DNA of 64,000 bases from Arsenicibacter rosenii (GTDB lineage: Bacteria; Bacteroidota; Bacteroidia; Cytophagales; Spirosomataceae): positions 372,001 through 436,000 of the forward strand of contig NZ_MORL01000003.1 in the NCBI RefSeq assembly GCF_001870735.1, given 5' to 3'. The notes below the pieces were generated by a model, which was given only the letters and a program-made list of their open reading frames with translations, had not been told where the DNA came from and made no database searches. Position numbers and translations under genes: made by a program. Below are positions 1 through 8,441 of the stretch, piece by piece (the stretch's first letter is position 1; every line of letters starts with the position of its first letter).

Positions 1-1
1 T

Positions 2-1183
2 CAGATAACCGCCTTCCGGATGAAACAGGCTGACAGGATGATCGGCGGGCTGACTCAGATGGTGCAGTACGCGCACCTGCCGACCGGCCTCAATCGCCGC
101 TGCCACAACCGTGTTATAAAACAACCCGCGGTCGACCACCTGCGAACAGGAGAATGTAAACAGGATACCACCCTTCGCCACACGCTTCAGCCCTTCGGCA
201 TTTAAGCGTTTGTAGCCCTGCACCGCCCGATGCTTCGCCGACAGGCTTTTGGCGTAGGCGGGCGGGTCAAGCACAACCACATCGTATTGCTGGTTATGGG
301 CTTTGAGGTACTTCATCACGTCTTCTGCATAGGCCTCGTGTGTCGTAATCTCTCCGAAATTGGCCGCCACGTTGCGGTTGGTCAGGTCAATCGCTTTCTG
401 CGATACATCGACCGAATGCACCTGCGCCGCACCGGCTTTCAGGGCATACACCGAAAAACCGCCTGAATAGCAGAACGCATTCAGCACCTGTTTACCTGAC
501 GCATACCGTGCCAGCAACGCGCGGTTGTCGCGCTGATCAAGGAAAAAGCCGGTTTTCTGGCCCGTCACCCAGTCAATCAGGAACGTGTGACCGTTTTCCT
601 GCACGGCATGCGGCGTGTCGCAGTGGCCAAACAAAAAGCCGTTCTGCACCGTCTGTCCGTACTTATCGGGCAAGGTCTCAGCGCTTTTATCATAAATCGC
701 TTTCAGCTCCGTACCAAACACCCGTTGCAACGCTTCGACAATCACATCGCGGTCGCGGTGCATACCAATCGAGTGCGCCTGAAACACGGCCACTCCGTTG
801 TACATGTCGATTACCAGGCCCGAACAGCCATCGCCTTCGCCGTGAACAAGCCGGAAACAGTTGGTATCGCCCATGGCCGAGCCCGGTGCAAAAATCCCCC
901 GCCGTACCTCCAGAATCCGGCTCAGCTTCCCGGTCCAGTAATCAACGTCAGGCACGATGCGTCCGCCGTCGATGCTGCCAAACGAAAACAACCGGACAGC
1001 GATGCTGCCATCGTGGTAATGGCCCATGCCGATGTAGTTGCCGTGGCGGTCGAGTACTTCTACACAGATACCATCGGCCAGATCGCCGTCGTAGCGACCG
1101 ATTGCTCCCGAAAACACCCAGGGATGAAACCGCCGGACCGCTTCGTCGCGGCCCTTTTGTAAATATATTTTTGCCTGCTGCAT
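2..1183 (-). CDS. rlmI: 23S rRNA (cytosine-C5)-methyltransferase, RlmI family (3' end cut by window edge)
   Basis: SAM-dependent methyltransferase expected to methylate a cytosine of 23S rRNA (C1962 in E. coli RlmI). The reading frame runs uninterrupted from an ATG at 1183 to the window edge, 394 codons, against about 396 for the family, so only a few C-terminal residues are missing; the last visible residues (DHPVSLFHPEGGYL) match the usual RlmI end. The N-terminal 70 residues look like a PUA domain (HPWVFSGAI). The SAM-binding motif I is VLNAFCYSGGFSVYAL, followed by VVLDPPAYAK and the catalytic-cysteine segment TFSCSQ. The gene stands alone and is read away from the isomerase gene to its right. 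Family assignment is firm; the exact target base is inferred from the family. Confidence 0.93.
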   Translation of the reverse strand, partial: MQQAKIYLQKGRDEAVRRFHPWVFSGAIGRYDGDLADGICVEVLDRHGNYIGMGHYHDGSIAVRLFSFGSIDGGRIVPDVDYWTGKLSRILEVRRGIFAPGSAMGDTNCFRLVHGEGDGCSGLVIDMYNGVAVFQAHSIGMHRDRDVIVEALQRVFGTELKAIYDKSAETLPDKYGQTVQNGFLFGHCDTPHAVQENGHTFLIDWVTGQKTGFFLDQRDNRALLARYASGKQVLNAFCYSGGFSVYALKAGAAQVHSVDVSQKAIDLTNRNVAANFGEITTHEAYAEDVMKYLKAHNQQYDVVVLDPPAYAKSLSAKHRAVQGYKRLNAEGLKRVAKGGILFTFSCSQVVDRGLFYNTVVAAAIEAGRQVRVLHHLSQPADHPVSLFHPEGGYL

Positions 1184-1394
1184 TACGCGTTTTTCCAAAA
1201 AGAACGCAAAGTTAACGACACATTACCAGATCACTATACTACCAGCCGAATATCGGCGTTGAGATACGGGATAAATCTGCCGGCCCACACACACATATTG
1301 GGGTCTGAAGCGCAGGCAAAATTAGCCGGAAGTGCTCATAAACCGGAGATTGTTCCGTTCTTTGCAGTGAATACATTAACCTTTACAACGCTTT

Positions 1395-2243
1395 ATGCAG
1401 ATTAATCGACGCGATTTTCTTGTTCGGGCCGGTTTGTTTACCGCCGGTGCCGTTACCCTTACCCACACCACATCACTGGGTGGTACCTTTAACGATTTTG
1501 GCCTTCAGTTATACAGTGTGCGGGACGTGTTGCCGAAAGACCCTAAGGGCATCATGACCCAACTGGCACAGATGGGCTACAAGAAATTTGAAAGCTACGG
1601 CGGCCCGCAGGGGTTCCTGTGGGGTATGTCGCCGAAAGAAATCCGGTCGTTTCTGGACGGCTTGGGCGTGAAAATGGTCAGTACACACTTCGACATGAAC
1701 AAAGACCTCGACAAGAGCATTGCCGATGCGAAGGAAGCCGGTCTGTCGTACCTGTTGTGCCCGTATATCGGGCCGCAGAAGTCAATGGATGACTGGAAAC
1801 GCATTGCCGAAAAATTCAATACGGTCGGCGAGCAGGTGACAAAAGCAGGCCTGAAGTTTGGCTACCACAACCACGACTATTCGTTCAAAACGCTTGACGG
1901 TCAGCTGCCACAGGAGTATCTGCTGGAAAACACAAATCCTAAAAACGTGATGTTTGAGCTGGATATGTGCTGGATTGATGCCGCCGGTCAGGACCCGATT
2001 GCGCACCTGCGGAAGTATGGTAAGCGCTACGAACTATGCCACATTAAAGATTATAACCGGACGGGGAACAAGATCACCCAGAGCGATCTGGGCAAAGGCC
2101 AGGTGAATTACAAGGCGATTCTGGCCTACGCAAAAGACTTCACCAACATTAAGCACTATCTGGTGGAGCAGGAAGAATATCCTGAGTCGTCAATGATCAG
2201 CCTCAAAAACGACGCTGAGTACATGAAAAAACTGACGGTCTAG
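1395..2243 (+). CDS. Tat-exported sugar phosphate isomerase/epimerase (xylose isomerase-like TIM barrel)
   Basis: A 282-residue member of the xylose-isomerase-like TIM-barrel superfamily (AP_endonuc_2). The N-terminus MQINRRDFLVRAGLF is a twin-arginine signal (NRRDFL), so the protein should be exported folded. Metal-ligand segments are visible: ESYGG near residue 55, GYHNHDYSF near 155, FELDMCW near 185, CHIKDY near 215 and LVEQEEY near the end, giving the Glu/Asp/His/Glu set of the fold. The substrate cannot be read from sequence; exported members in Bacteroidota are usually linked to sugar or inositol-type breakdown, which fits the carbohydrate region further right. It is followed by a long ORF-less inverted repeat. 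Confidence 0.85.
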   Translation: MQINRRDFLVRAGLFTAGAVTLTHTTSLGGTFNDFGLQLYSVRDVLPKDPKGIMTQLAQMGYKKFESYGGPQGFLWGMSPKEIRSFLDGLGVKMVSTHFDMNKDLDKSIADAKEAGLSYLLCPYIGPQKSMDDWKRIAEKFNTVGEQVTKAGLKFGYHNHDYSFKTLDGQLPQEYLLENTNPKNVMFELDMCWIDAAGQDPIAHLRKYGKRYELCHIKDYNRTGNKITQSDLGKGQVNYKAILAYAKDFTNIKHYLVEQEEYPESSMISLKNDAEYMKKLTV

Positions 2244-2253
2244 TACTGTGATT

Positions 2254-2425
2254 ATCATGATTGAATGACTGACTATGATTATTGACTGTGATTAAAGTGA
2301 TTTCGCAGATGAACATGATTTTTGAAAGCCTTTTTTAATCTCTTTAAAATTCATAGTCTATCAGCGTAATCAAAAAAATCATAGTCAGTAATCATAGTCA
2401 GTCATTCAATCATTCAAATCATAGC
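2254..2425. repeat. Long imperfect inverted repeat (word-repeat element A)
   Basis: Between two convergent genes. Arms 2257-2293 and 2377-2413 are complementary at 35 of 37 positions and are built from reiterated words such as GACTGACTATGATT. Inner segments (about 2294-2330 and 2340-2376) also pair imperfectly, so nearly the whole spacer folds into one hairpin. No ORF lies inside. It could end transcription of both neighbours, but it is far longer than an ordinary terminator. Confidence 0.85.
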
Positions 2426-2426
2426 C

Positions 2427-3251
2427 CTAGGGGAATTTCGGGAATTTGCTGAAGTCCGGTTTCCGCTTCTCCAGGAATGCGTTTTTACCTTCTTTCGCTT
2501 CCTCCGACAGGTAGTACAGCAAGGTCGCATCACCGGCCAGCTGCTGAATACCAGCCTGTCCGTCAAGCTCGGCGTTGAAAGCAGCTTTCAGCATCCGGAG
2601 CGCAATCGGGCTCTTTTCCAGCATCTTCCGGCACCAGTCCAGCGTCACGTCTTCCAGCTGATCGAGCGGTACTACCTTGTTGACCAGCCCCATATCCAGC
2701 GCTTCCTGCGCATTGTACTGATCGCACAGATACCAGATTTCGCGGGCTTTCTTCTGACCAACCACCCGTGCCAGATACGACGCACCGAAACCACCGTCGA
2801 AGCTGCCCACTTTCGGGCCGGTCTGCCCAAAACGTGCATTTTCGGCTGCAATGGAGATGTCGCATACCACGTGCAGTACGTGACCGCCACCGATGGCATA
2901 ACCCGCCACCATGGCAATCACCGGCTTCGGAATCCGGCGGATCTGCATCTGCAGGTCCAGTACGTTCAGGCGGGGCACCTGATCTTCGCCGATATAACCG
3001 CCGTGACCACGCACCGACTGATCGCCGCCGCTACAGAAGGCATCGGGGCCTTCGCCGGTCAGAATCACCACGCCCACGCGCTCGTCCTGCCGCGCCAGCT
3101 CCATCGCTTCCGACATCTCCCTGACCGTCAGCGGCGTAAATGCATTACGTTTGTGCGGGCGGTTGATGGTGATTTTGGCAACGCCTTCAAAAAACTCGAA
3201 TTTAATCTCGCGGTATTCCTTAATCGGTTCCCAGGGATATTTGCTCGTCAT
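2427..3251 (-). CDS. menB: 1,4-dihydroxy-2-naphthoyl-CoA synthase
   Basis: Crotonase-fold enzyme that closes the second ring of naphthoquinone from o-succinylbenzoyl-CoA in menaquinone synthesis, in the cytoplasm. Signature segments are [10 protein letters not shown], the oxyanion-hole region [11 protein letters not shown], and [18 protein letters not shown], which is specific to MenB among crotonases. The ATG at 3251 ([10 protein letters not shown]) gives 274 residues, the normal length; a start further upstream at 3314 would add a low-complexity stretch translated from the flanking repeat and is rejected. menE, the preceding step in the pathway, lies about 1.1 kb away on the other strand. 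Confidence 0.96.
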   Translation of the reverse strand: MTSKYPWEPIKEYREIKFEFFEGVAKITINRPHKRNAFTPLTVREMSEAMELARQDERVGVVILTGEGPDAFCSGGDQSVRGHGGYIGEDQVPRLNVLDLQMQIRRIPKPVIAMVAGYAIGGGHVLHVVCDISIAAENARFGQTGPKVGSFDGGFGASYLARVVGQKKAREIWYLCDQYNAQEALDMGLVNKVVPLDQLEDVTLDWCRKMLEKSPIALRMLKAAFNAELDGQAGIQQLAGDATLLYYLSEEAKEGKNAFLEKRKPDFSKFPKFP

Positions 3252-3340
3252 ATTGAGTGAATTGTGATTGAGCGAACGAGTGAGTCGTGAATGAGAGCGG
3301 TATAATTCGCTCATTCACTAAATCACCCAATCACTCATTA
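3251..3340. repeat. Word-repeat inverted repeat B, abutting the menB start
   Basis: Left part 3251-3298 and right part 3307-3340 pair imperfectly through words of the GAGTGATTGAGCGAATGAG family. Read in the direction of menB, the G-poor arm ends exactly at the menB start codon. The right arm runs into the DUF2452 gene and supplies its stop codon. The same word family flanks the four-helix-bundle gene near 14.4-14.9 kb. Confidence 0.75.
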
Positions 3341-3789
3341 GTATAATCTGTTTCGTGATAAAATACGTCCCAGGTGTGGTCGGCCATCATGCGGACAGTC
3401 GCGACGCAGCGCTCGAAGGGGAACTTACGCCCCCACTCGTTCGGCGCAATCATCGATAACACATCGGTTCCGTTTTTGCGCTGGTAAAAGTAATAGGTTT
3501 GGCCTACAATCGGCTCAAACCCCATCTGGGCATTGTAGATGCGCTCAGATACCTCTACCCGGTTCCGGATCGCCGTTGCCTGCTCGGCCAGAAGCTGCAT
3601 CTGTTTGTAAAGCTGAGCCAGCTGAAGGTCAGTCTGTTCGCGCATGGCCGTTACGGCACGGCCTTTAATTTTGCCCTTATCTTCCGGCTTGATCACGGCG
3701 CTACCCGCCGTATGTGCATACTCAAGCAAGCCCGGCGAATCAGTCACCTTGTCCGGTGAGATAGGATTTATAACTTTTGCTTCTTCCAT
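3331..3789 (-). CDS. DUF2452 family protein
   Basis: A 152-residue conserved protein resembling the DUF2452 family of Bacteroidota. It has no signal peptide or membrane segment. The central part (LQLAQLYKQMQLLAEQATAI) is a predicted amphipathic helix or coiled coil. The C-terminal half has aromatic-rich segments (YYFYQRKNGTDVLS, WDVFYHETDYT). No function is known. It lies upstream of menB on the same strand, about 80 bases away, with repeat B between. The last two codons and the stop overlap the repeat arm, so the C-terminus may have been reshaped by it. Confidence 0.75.
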   Translation of the reverse strand: MEEAKVINPISPDKVTDSPGLLEYAHTAGSAVIKPEDKGKIKGRAVTAMREQTDLQLAQLYKQMQLLAEQATAIRNRVEVSERIYNAQMGFEPIVGQTYYFYQRKNGTDVLSMIAPNEWGRKFPFERCVATVRMMADHTWDVFYHETDYTNE

Positions 3790-3895
3790 ACGTTACTGCT
3801 AAACAGTCCCGACCGGTGCTTTGTTCTGTTCCTGAAAAACAGACTTGCAAAACGCGTCAGGTTTAGTCATCTTGCTACAAAAATACATTACCCAC

Positions 3896-4342
3896 ATGGA
3901 AGCTACTACAACAACAATGGATCGTCACGAGTTTTTCCGGCTGGTAGGCACCAGTGTCGGAGCCATAATGCTGTCACGCTGTCTGGCAGGCTGTACCAAA
4001 AGCAACGGGGCCGACCCCACACCGGCGGGTGCGGTAGACTTTACCATCAGCCTGAACGACAACAAATATGCAAACCTGAATCAGAAGGGAGGCTATGTGT
4101 ATAATAACGGGGTCATTATCGCCCGTACGCAGGCGGATCAGCTGATTGCCGTGTCGTCAGCCTGTACGCATGAGGGGACACTGATTACGTTCCAGAGCGC
4201 CAGCAACCGCTTCTACTGCGCTAACCACGGCTCGGCGTTTGACACGGAGGGCAAAGTCCTGAACAGCCCCGCTACCCGTGCCCTGACGAAATATAACGTT
4301 CTGGCAGACAAAACAGCCGGATCAGTACGGGTGTATAGCTAG
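3896..4342 (+). CDS. Rieske [2Fe-2S] lipoprotein
   Basis: A small exported Rieske protein. The cluster motif CTHEG...CANHGSAF (C-x-H, then C-x2-H, about 17 residues apart) is complete. The N-terminus MDRHEFFRLVGTSVG resembles a Tat signal with one arginine replaced by histidine, and LAGC just after it is a lipobox, so the mature protein is probably a membrane-anchored lipoprotein. Starts are possible at 3896 or at the internal ATG 3917; an earlier ATG at 3845 is unlikely. The partner is unknown; single-domain Rieske proteins like this usually carry electrons in the periplasm. menE begins seven bases downstream and may be cotranscribed. Confidence 0.85.
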   Translation: MEATTTTMDRHEFFRLVGTSVGAIMLSRCLAGCTKSNGADPTPAGAVDFTISLNDNKYANLNQKGGYVYNNGVIIARTQADQLIAVSSACTHEGTLITFQSASNRFYCANHGSAFDTEGKVLNSPATRALTKYNVLADKTAGSVRVYS

Positions 4343-4348
4343 TAAAGT

Positions 4349-5425
4349 ATGTTCCTCCCTCCCGATCCGGCCCGATGGCCCGCGCCCGCAACCGCCTACG
4401 AAGCCGAAGCCATCCGCTTCTGCGAAGCCTGGCTGAGCGGGCAGGATATATTTGTGCTGCATACCTCAGGCTCAACCGGCACACCCAAACCGATCAGCCT
4501 TACCCGCACACAGATGCAGGCAAGTGCACACCTTACCGGCCAAACCTTCGGGCTACAGGCCGGTGATCACGCCCTGGTATGCCTCAACGTCCGGTACATT
4601 GCGGGGGTAATGATGCTCGTGCGCGGACTGGAACTTGGCCTGCCGATGACCATTCTCGAACCGTCGGGTAACCCGCTGAATGGGCTGCATCCGGCCATTC
4701 CGTTTGCCTTTACTGCCCTGGTACCCTTACAACTACAGACAATTCTGGAACAGCAGGACGAGACGCAACTGGCTATCCTGAACAGCATGAAAGCCATTCT
4801 GGTGGGTGGGGCGGCAACGGGACCGGCGCTGGAACAGGCCCTGCAAGTCATTACCGCACCGGTCTTCGCTACGTATGGCATGACCGAAACCGTTTCTCAT
4901 ATTGCCATCCGCCAACTCAACGGCCCGCAGGCAACCGACTATTTCACGGCCCTGACCGGCGTAGAGATCGGTACCGACGACCGAGACTGCCTGCACATTA
5001 CGGCTGCTGCCAGCAATTTTGAGCGGGTACAAACCAATGATGTTGTTGAGTTTCTGACCGATCCGCCCTACCGTACCTTCCGCATCATGGGTCGCGCCGA
5101 TTCGATCATCAACAGCGGGGGTGTTAAGATTCAGCCCGAAAAAGTAGAACGGATCATCCAGGAGCAACTGGCAACACACGGGCTGAATCCACGGCTGTTT
5201 GTGGCCGGTATCCCCGACGAACGGTTGGGCCAGCAACTGGTAGCGGTTGTAGAAGGAATACCGGTACCGGATGATGTCTGGCAGGCGGTGCAGCAGGCCA
5301 TACGCGGACAGCTTGGCCCCTATCATGTGCCTAAACAAATCATTTGTGCCGACCGGTTTGCCGAAACCCCGACCGGCAAAATTGACCGGAAGCAAACGGT
5401 AGCACAGGTAACCGGCCAGGCGTAA
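4349..5425 (+). CDS. menE: o-succinylbenzoate-CoA ligase (AMP-forming)
   Basis: Member of the acyl-CoA synthetase (ANL) family that activates o-succinylbenzoate for MenB. The AMP-binding loop is HTSGSTGTPKPI; later motifs are YGMTE, the adenylate-binding region FRIMGRADSIINSGG, and the C-terminal catalytic lysine segment PTGKIDRK. At 358 residues it is shorter than proteobacterial MenE, as is usual in Bacteroidota. It starts seven bases after the Rieske gene and ends at a perfect terminator hairpin. With menB nearby on the opposite strand, the menaquinone assignment is well supported, though a generic acyl-CoA ligase cannot be fully excluded. Confidence 0.88.
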   Translation: MFLPPDPARWPAPATAYEAEAIRFCEAWLSGQDIFVLHTSGSTGTPKPISLTRTQMQASAHLTGQTFGLQAGDHALVCLNVRYIAGVMMLVRGLELGLPMTILEPSGNPLNGLHPAIPFAFTALVPLQLQTILEQQDETQLAILNSMKAILVGGAATGPALEQALQVITAPVFATYGMTETVSHIAIRQLNGPQATDYFTALTGVEIGTDDRDCLHITAAASNFERVQTNDVVEFLTDPPYRTFRIMGRADSIINSGGVKIQPEKVERIIQEQLATHGLNPRLFVAGIPDERLGQQLVAVVEGIPVPDDVWQAVQQAIRGQLGPYHVPKQIICADRFAETPTGKIDRKQTVAQVTGQA

Positions 5426-5428
5426 AAA

Positions 5429-5453
5429 CGGCCTGACGGTGAGCGTCAGGCCG
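5429..5453. terminator. Bidirectional terminator between menE and metF
   Basis: Perfect 10-bp stem (CGGCCTGACG with its complement) around a 5-base loop, with an A-run just to the left that becomes a U-run for the minus-strand metF transcript. Confidence 0.85.
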
Positions 5454-5461
5454 GTGTATGA

Positions 5462-6421
5462 TCAGAAAATGGCACCTGCCACTTTCATAATATTATCAGA
5501 TTTCCCCATGGTGTAGAAGTGCAGCACCGGTGCACCACCGGCCACCAGTTCGCGGCATTGCTGGATACACCATTCAATCCCGGCTTCGCGGGCCTGCGCA
5601 TCGCTCTCGCAGGCTTCGACCGACTTTACCAGGTCTTCAGGCAGGTCGAGGTGAAAAATACGCGGTAATACACTCAGTTGCTTCCGTGTGCTCAACGGCT
5701 TCAAGCCCGGAATAATCGGAATGGTGATGCCCATTGACCGGCATTTGTCGACAAAGTCAAAGTACTTCTGATTATCGAAAAACATCTGTGTGACGATATA
5801 GTCAGCGCCTTTCTCCACTTTGTGTTTGAGGTACTGCATGTCGGTCTCGAAGTCGATGGCTTCGAGGTGCTTTTCGGGATAAGCGGCTACCCCGATACAG
5901 AAATTGCTCGGTGCCAGCGCCGTTTCGCCTTCGTGCAGATACGATCCGTGATTCATGTTCACCACCTGTTCAACCAGTTCACTGGCGTAGGAATAACCGT
6001 TGTCTTTCGGTTTAAAGGTGTTGAAGGGTTTAGCCGGATCACCACGCAGGACCAGCACATTATCGATGCCAAGGTAATGCAGATCAATCAGAAAGTCTTC
6101 GGTTTCGTCGCGGGTAAAGCCGCCGCACAACACATGCGGCACCGGATCGACGGTGAAGCGGTGCATAATGGCCGAACAGATACCGACCGTTCCGGGACGT
6201 TTCCGGGTGATGATGCGTTTGATGGTTCCGTCGGGCATCGGCCGTTCGATATACTCCTCACGGTGATAGGTTACGTCGATAAACGGCGGCTTAAATTCCA
6301 TCAACGGTTCTATGTTGTCCAGCAGATTTTTCAGGTTATCCCCCTTAATCGGCGGAATGACCTCAATCGAAAAAATAGGCTTGCCGTTGGCGTTACGGAT
6401 ATGTTCGGTAATTTTTGTCAT
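5462..6421 (-). CDS. metF: 5,10-methylenetetrahydrofolate reductase
   Basis: FAD-dependent TIM-barrel enzyme that makes 5-methyl-THF for methionine synthesis. Visible are SIEVIPPIKGDNL near the N-terminus, PFIDVTYH, the FAD/folate segment VLRGDPAKP, GADYIVTQMFFDN, and IPIIPGLKPLSTRKQ. Length 319 residues, typical for Bacteroidota MetF. The start ATG at 6421 is followed closely by the conserved fold. It reads away from the PAP2 gene's 3' end, with only a dozen bases between the two genes. Confidence 0.95.
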   Translation of the reverse strand: MTKITEHIRNANGKPIFSIEVIPPIKGDNLKNLLDNIEPLMEFKPPFIDVTYHREEYIERPMPDGTIKRIITRKRPGTVGICSAIMHRFTVDPVPHVLCGGFTRDETEDFLIDLHYLGIDNVLVLRGDPAKPFNTFKPKDNGYSYASELVEQVVNMNHGSYLHEGETALAPSNFCIGVAAYPEKHLEAIDFETDMQYLKHKVEKGADYIVTQMFFDNQKYFDFVDKCRSMGITIPIIPGLKPLSTRKQLSVLPRIFHLDLPEDLVKSVEACESDAQAREAGIEWCIQQCRELVAGGAPVLHFYTMGKSDNIMKVAGAIF

Positions 6422-6433
6422 CGCGCCGCAAAG

Positions 6434-7252
6434 TTAACGATAAACCGGCACGTAGCGCACATAGACGCCACTCGCCTGCCCGTTTGCCCACGGCGCTACT
6501 GATAATTGCCGTTTGCCGGTCCGCTGGTGCAGCTTAGGCACGACCCAACCGATCACTGACCCGAATGCCGCGCCAACCACCAGGTCGGCCGGAAAGTGCT
6601 GACCCGCCTTATAGCGAAGCAACCCCGTTCCGGTCGCCAGCACCAGCGATCCGCCCCATACCAACGGCTTCAGGCGTGAGTCGGGATGCAGGTGGCTGAA
6701 TACGGTCGACGCAAAGACCGCCGCCGCAAACGCATTGGACGTATGACCCGAAAAAAACGACCGCCGGGCATCTTTACCCGTTTTCACCGACAGAGCCACG
6801 TCAGGATTGTAAACATACGGCCGCGTTTCCTGAGCTATGTTTTTTACCGTTCGCTGAATACCGTTCGTGAGCAGGGCCGTTTCCAGAAACATGACCGGGA
6901 TGATCGCCCGGCCTTTCTGCCGGAGCGTTGGTAAGGCCACCAGCCCCGCCACACCGACCGTACCGACAAAGGTCAGATCGCTTAGCTGGTCGGCGGTGGG
7001 CGACCATTGGTAGGCTGCTCCACGGTTGATACCCGCCAGTTGCGAACGCTGTAAGGCCTGAATAGCCTGTGGCGTCAACGGATCCAGCGTCTGACCGGCC
7101 ACCAGGGAGGCGATACCGCTTGCCGCTCCCACCCCGAATAACACTACCTCACGACTGGTCTTCAGCCGGTATACCGAATCAATCTGCTGGGCCTTTACGG
7201 GCACCATCAGCCAAAGGCACAGCAGCCAGAGGCACAATAATCTGATTTTCAA
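6434..7252 (-). CDS. Exported PAP2-family phosphatase
   Basis: 272-residue type-2 phosphatidic acid phosphatase. The three phosphatase motifs are KNIAQETRP (KX6RP), SFFSGHTSNAF, and RYKAGQHFPAD (RX5HX3D). A signal sequence (MKIRLLCLWLLCLWLMVPVKA) and hydrophobic helices put it in the envelope, probably acting on lipid or undecaprenyl phosphates. The start codon is TTG, and TTGA overlaps the stop codon of the nitrilase-like gene upstream, which suggests translational coupling. No in-frame ATG precedes the signal peptide. Confidence 0.88.
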   Translation of the reverse strand: MKIRLLCLWLLCLWLMVPVKAQQIDSVYRLKTSREVVLFGVGAASGIASLVAGQTLDPLTPQAIQALQRSQLAGINRGAAYQWSPTADQLSDLTFVGTVGVAGLVALPTLRQKGRAIIPVMFLETALLTNGIQRTVKNIAQETRPYVYNPDVALSVKTGKDARRSFFSGHTSNAFAAAVFASTVFSHLHPDSRLKPLVWGGSLVLATGTGLLRYKAGQHFPADLVVGAAFGSVIGWVVPKLHQRTGKRQLSVAPWANGQASGVYVRYVPVYR

Positions 7253-8262
7253 AATACTTCTTTTTTCAATTTGTCAATAGAAGCCTGCTGTGTCCGGACA
7301 AAATGGTTGCGTTCAGCCACTTCTGACAGCAGGGTATTGGGTGGATAAACCGAATGGCGGGCATAGCTTTCGGCATACAGCTCAAAGCGCTGGCGGGCCA
7401 GCAGATTGCCCTGCCCCGTTCGCTGGCGCTGAATCCGTAAGGCGTTCAGGTCAATGTCGGCATGGGCGGCCAGACTTTCGCCTGCACCTGCTTCGGCCAG
7501 GATCTGCCCGCGTGGATCGATCACCACAGAACTGCCCCCGTAGGTTTGTTCCGGCAACAGGCCGCCGGTAGAACCAGCCGCATTGGCAGAGACCACATAA
7601 GCCATGTTTTCGGCCGCACGCGCCAGCTTTGCCACGCGCCGCGATGTCAGCTGCGGACTGGCTATATCGGCCGTACTGTGCAACAGTACCTCTGCTCCAC
7701 GCATGGTCAGGCAGCGGGCCACTTCCGGATAAGCCATGTCTTCGCCCGAAATACAGGCCAGGTTACCGATGTTGGTTTTAACAACGGGAAAAATGGAATC
7801 ATAACCGTACGCTTCCAGGTAATAGGCCCAGACGTCGTGTGGTGTCGGTGAATAGGCCGAATTCAGTTGCCGGTAGCGCAGCATGAGGTCGCCGTTTGGC
7901 CCCATGATGAAGCTTGTTTTGAAATACAGATCCGGAAAGTGCGGGTCAGTTTCGTATACGTTGCCGGAAAAATAAATCTGTAGGCGCTGCACCATACCGC
8001 TGATGGCTTCATACACACGACCGTCAATTTCGAGGGCCGCTTTGTCGCGCCATTCAACCAAGGTCTCGGTCAAGGGCGTACCGGTCAGGAAGTTTTCCGG
8101 CATCACCACCAGCGTGACATCACGCCCGATATGGTCAATACTAGCCGACAGCTGTCGTTCAATCTGGTCAAGTGAAGCCAGCATAATGGCCTCTGCGTCG
8201 TCCCGGTCCGAACTTGCGTTCACCGTCCGACAGTTTGTCTGCAATGCAAGGGCTTTATACAT
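7249..8262 (-). CDS. Carbon-nitrogen hydrolase (nitrilase superfamily), atypical active site
   Basis: 337 residues from the ATG at 8262 (MYKALALQTN); a start at 8307 would add an unconvincing tail. The nitrilase-fold segments are present: VVMPENFLTG with the catalytic Glu near 56, and NLACISGEDMAYPE with the nucleophile Cys near 170. The usual catalytic Lys (YRK) is replaced by Gln (RYRQLN near 132), and two or three extra residues sit between Cys and the (F/Y)PE motif. It may therefore use another lysine, or have lost amidase activity. It overlaps and probably is cotranscribed with the PAP2 phosphatase downstream. Substrate unknown. Confidence 0.8.
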   Translation of the reverse strand: MYKALALQTNCRTVNASSDRDDAEAIMLASLDQIERQLSASIDHIGRDVTLVVMPENFLTGTPLTETLVEWRDKAALEIDGRVYEAISGMVQRLQIYFSGNVYETDPHFPDLYFKTSFIMGPNGDLMLRYRQLNSAYSPTPHDVWAYYLEAYGYDSIFPVVKTNIGNLACISGEDMAYPEVARCLTMRGAEVLLHSTADIASPQLTSRRVAKLARAAENMAYVVSANAAGSTGGLLPEQTYGGSSVVIDPRGQILAEAGAGESLAAHADIDLNALRIQRQRTGQGNLLARQRFELYAESYARHSVYPPNTLLSEVAERNHFVRTQQASIDKLKKEVF

Positions 8263-8402
8263 GATGATAGTGAAGGTGAGCGATAAGTTCATCCTTACCG
8301 CAAACATAAAGAACTTCCTTTGCCCGTTTATGGTTTTCTGGTTGTTTTAGCGCAAACAATTAGCTATCTACCGGAGCGTGTGCGTGTTGCTTAAAGCGAC
8401 CC

Positions 8403-8434
8403 CACTCTTTCGCTCTTTCTGTCTTTCACTCTTT
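8403..8434 (+). repeat. Solo G-poor word-repeat arm C upstream of bshB1
   Basis: Reiterated words of the CTCTTTCGCTCTTTC type, almost free of G, ending eight bases before the bshB1 ATG. No matching C-poor arm is evident in the divergent intergenic region, so this looks like half of an element. It belongs to the same word family as elements D and H. Confidence 0.6.
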
Positions 8435-8441
8435 ACGTAGC

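Noticed and set aside
508-1215. Plus-strand ORFs across the first 1.2 kb
   Set aside because: They lie opposite the rlmI reading frame, which is continuous and conserved.
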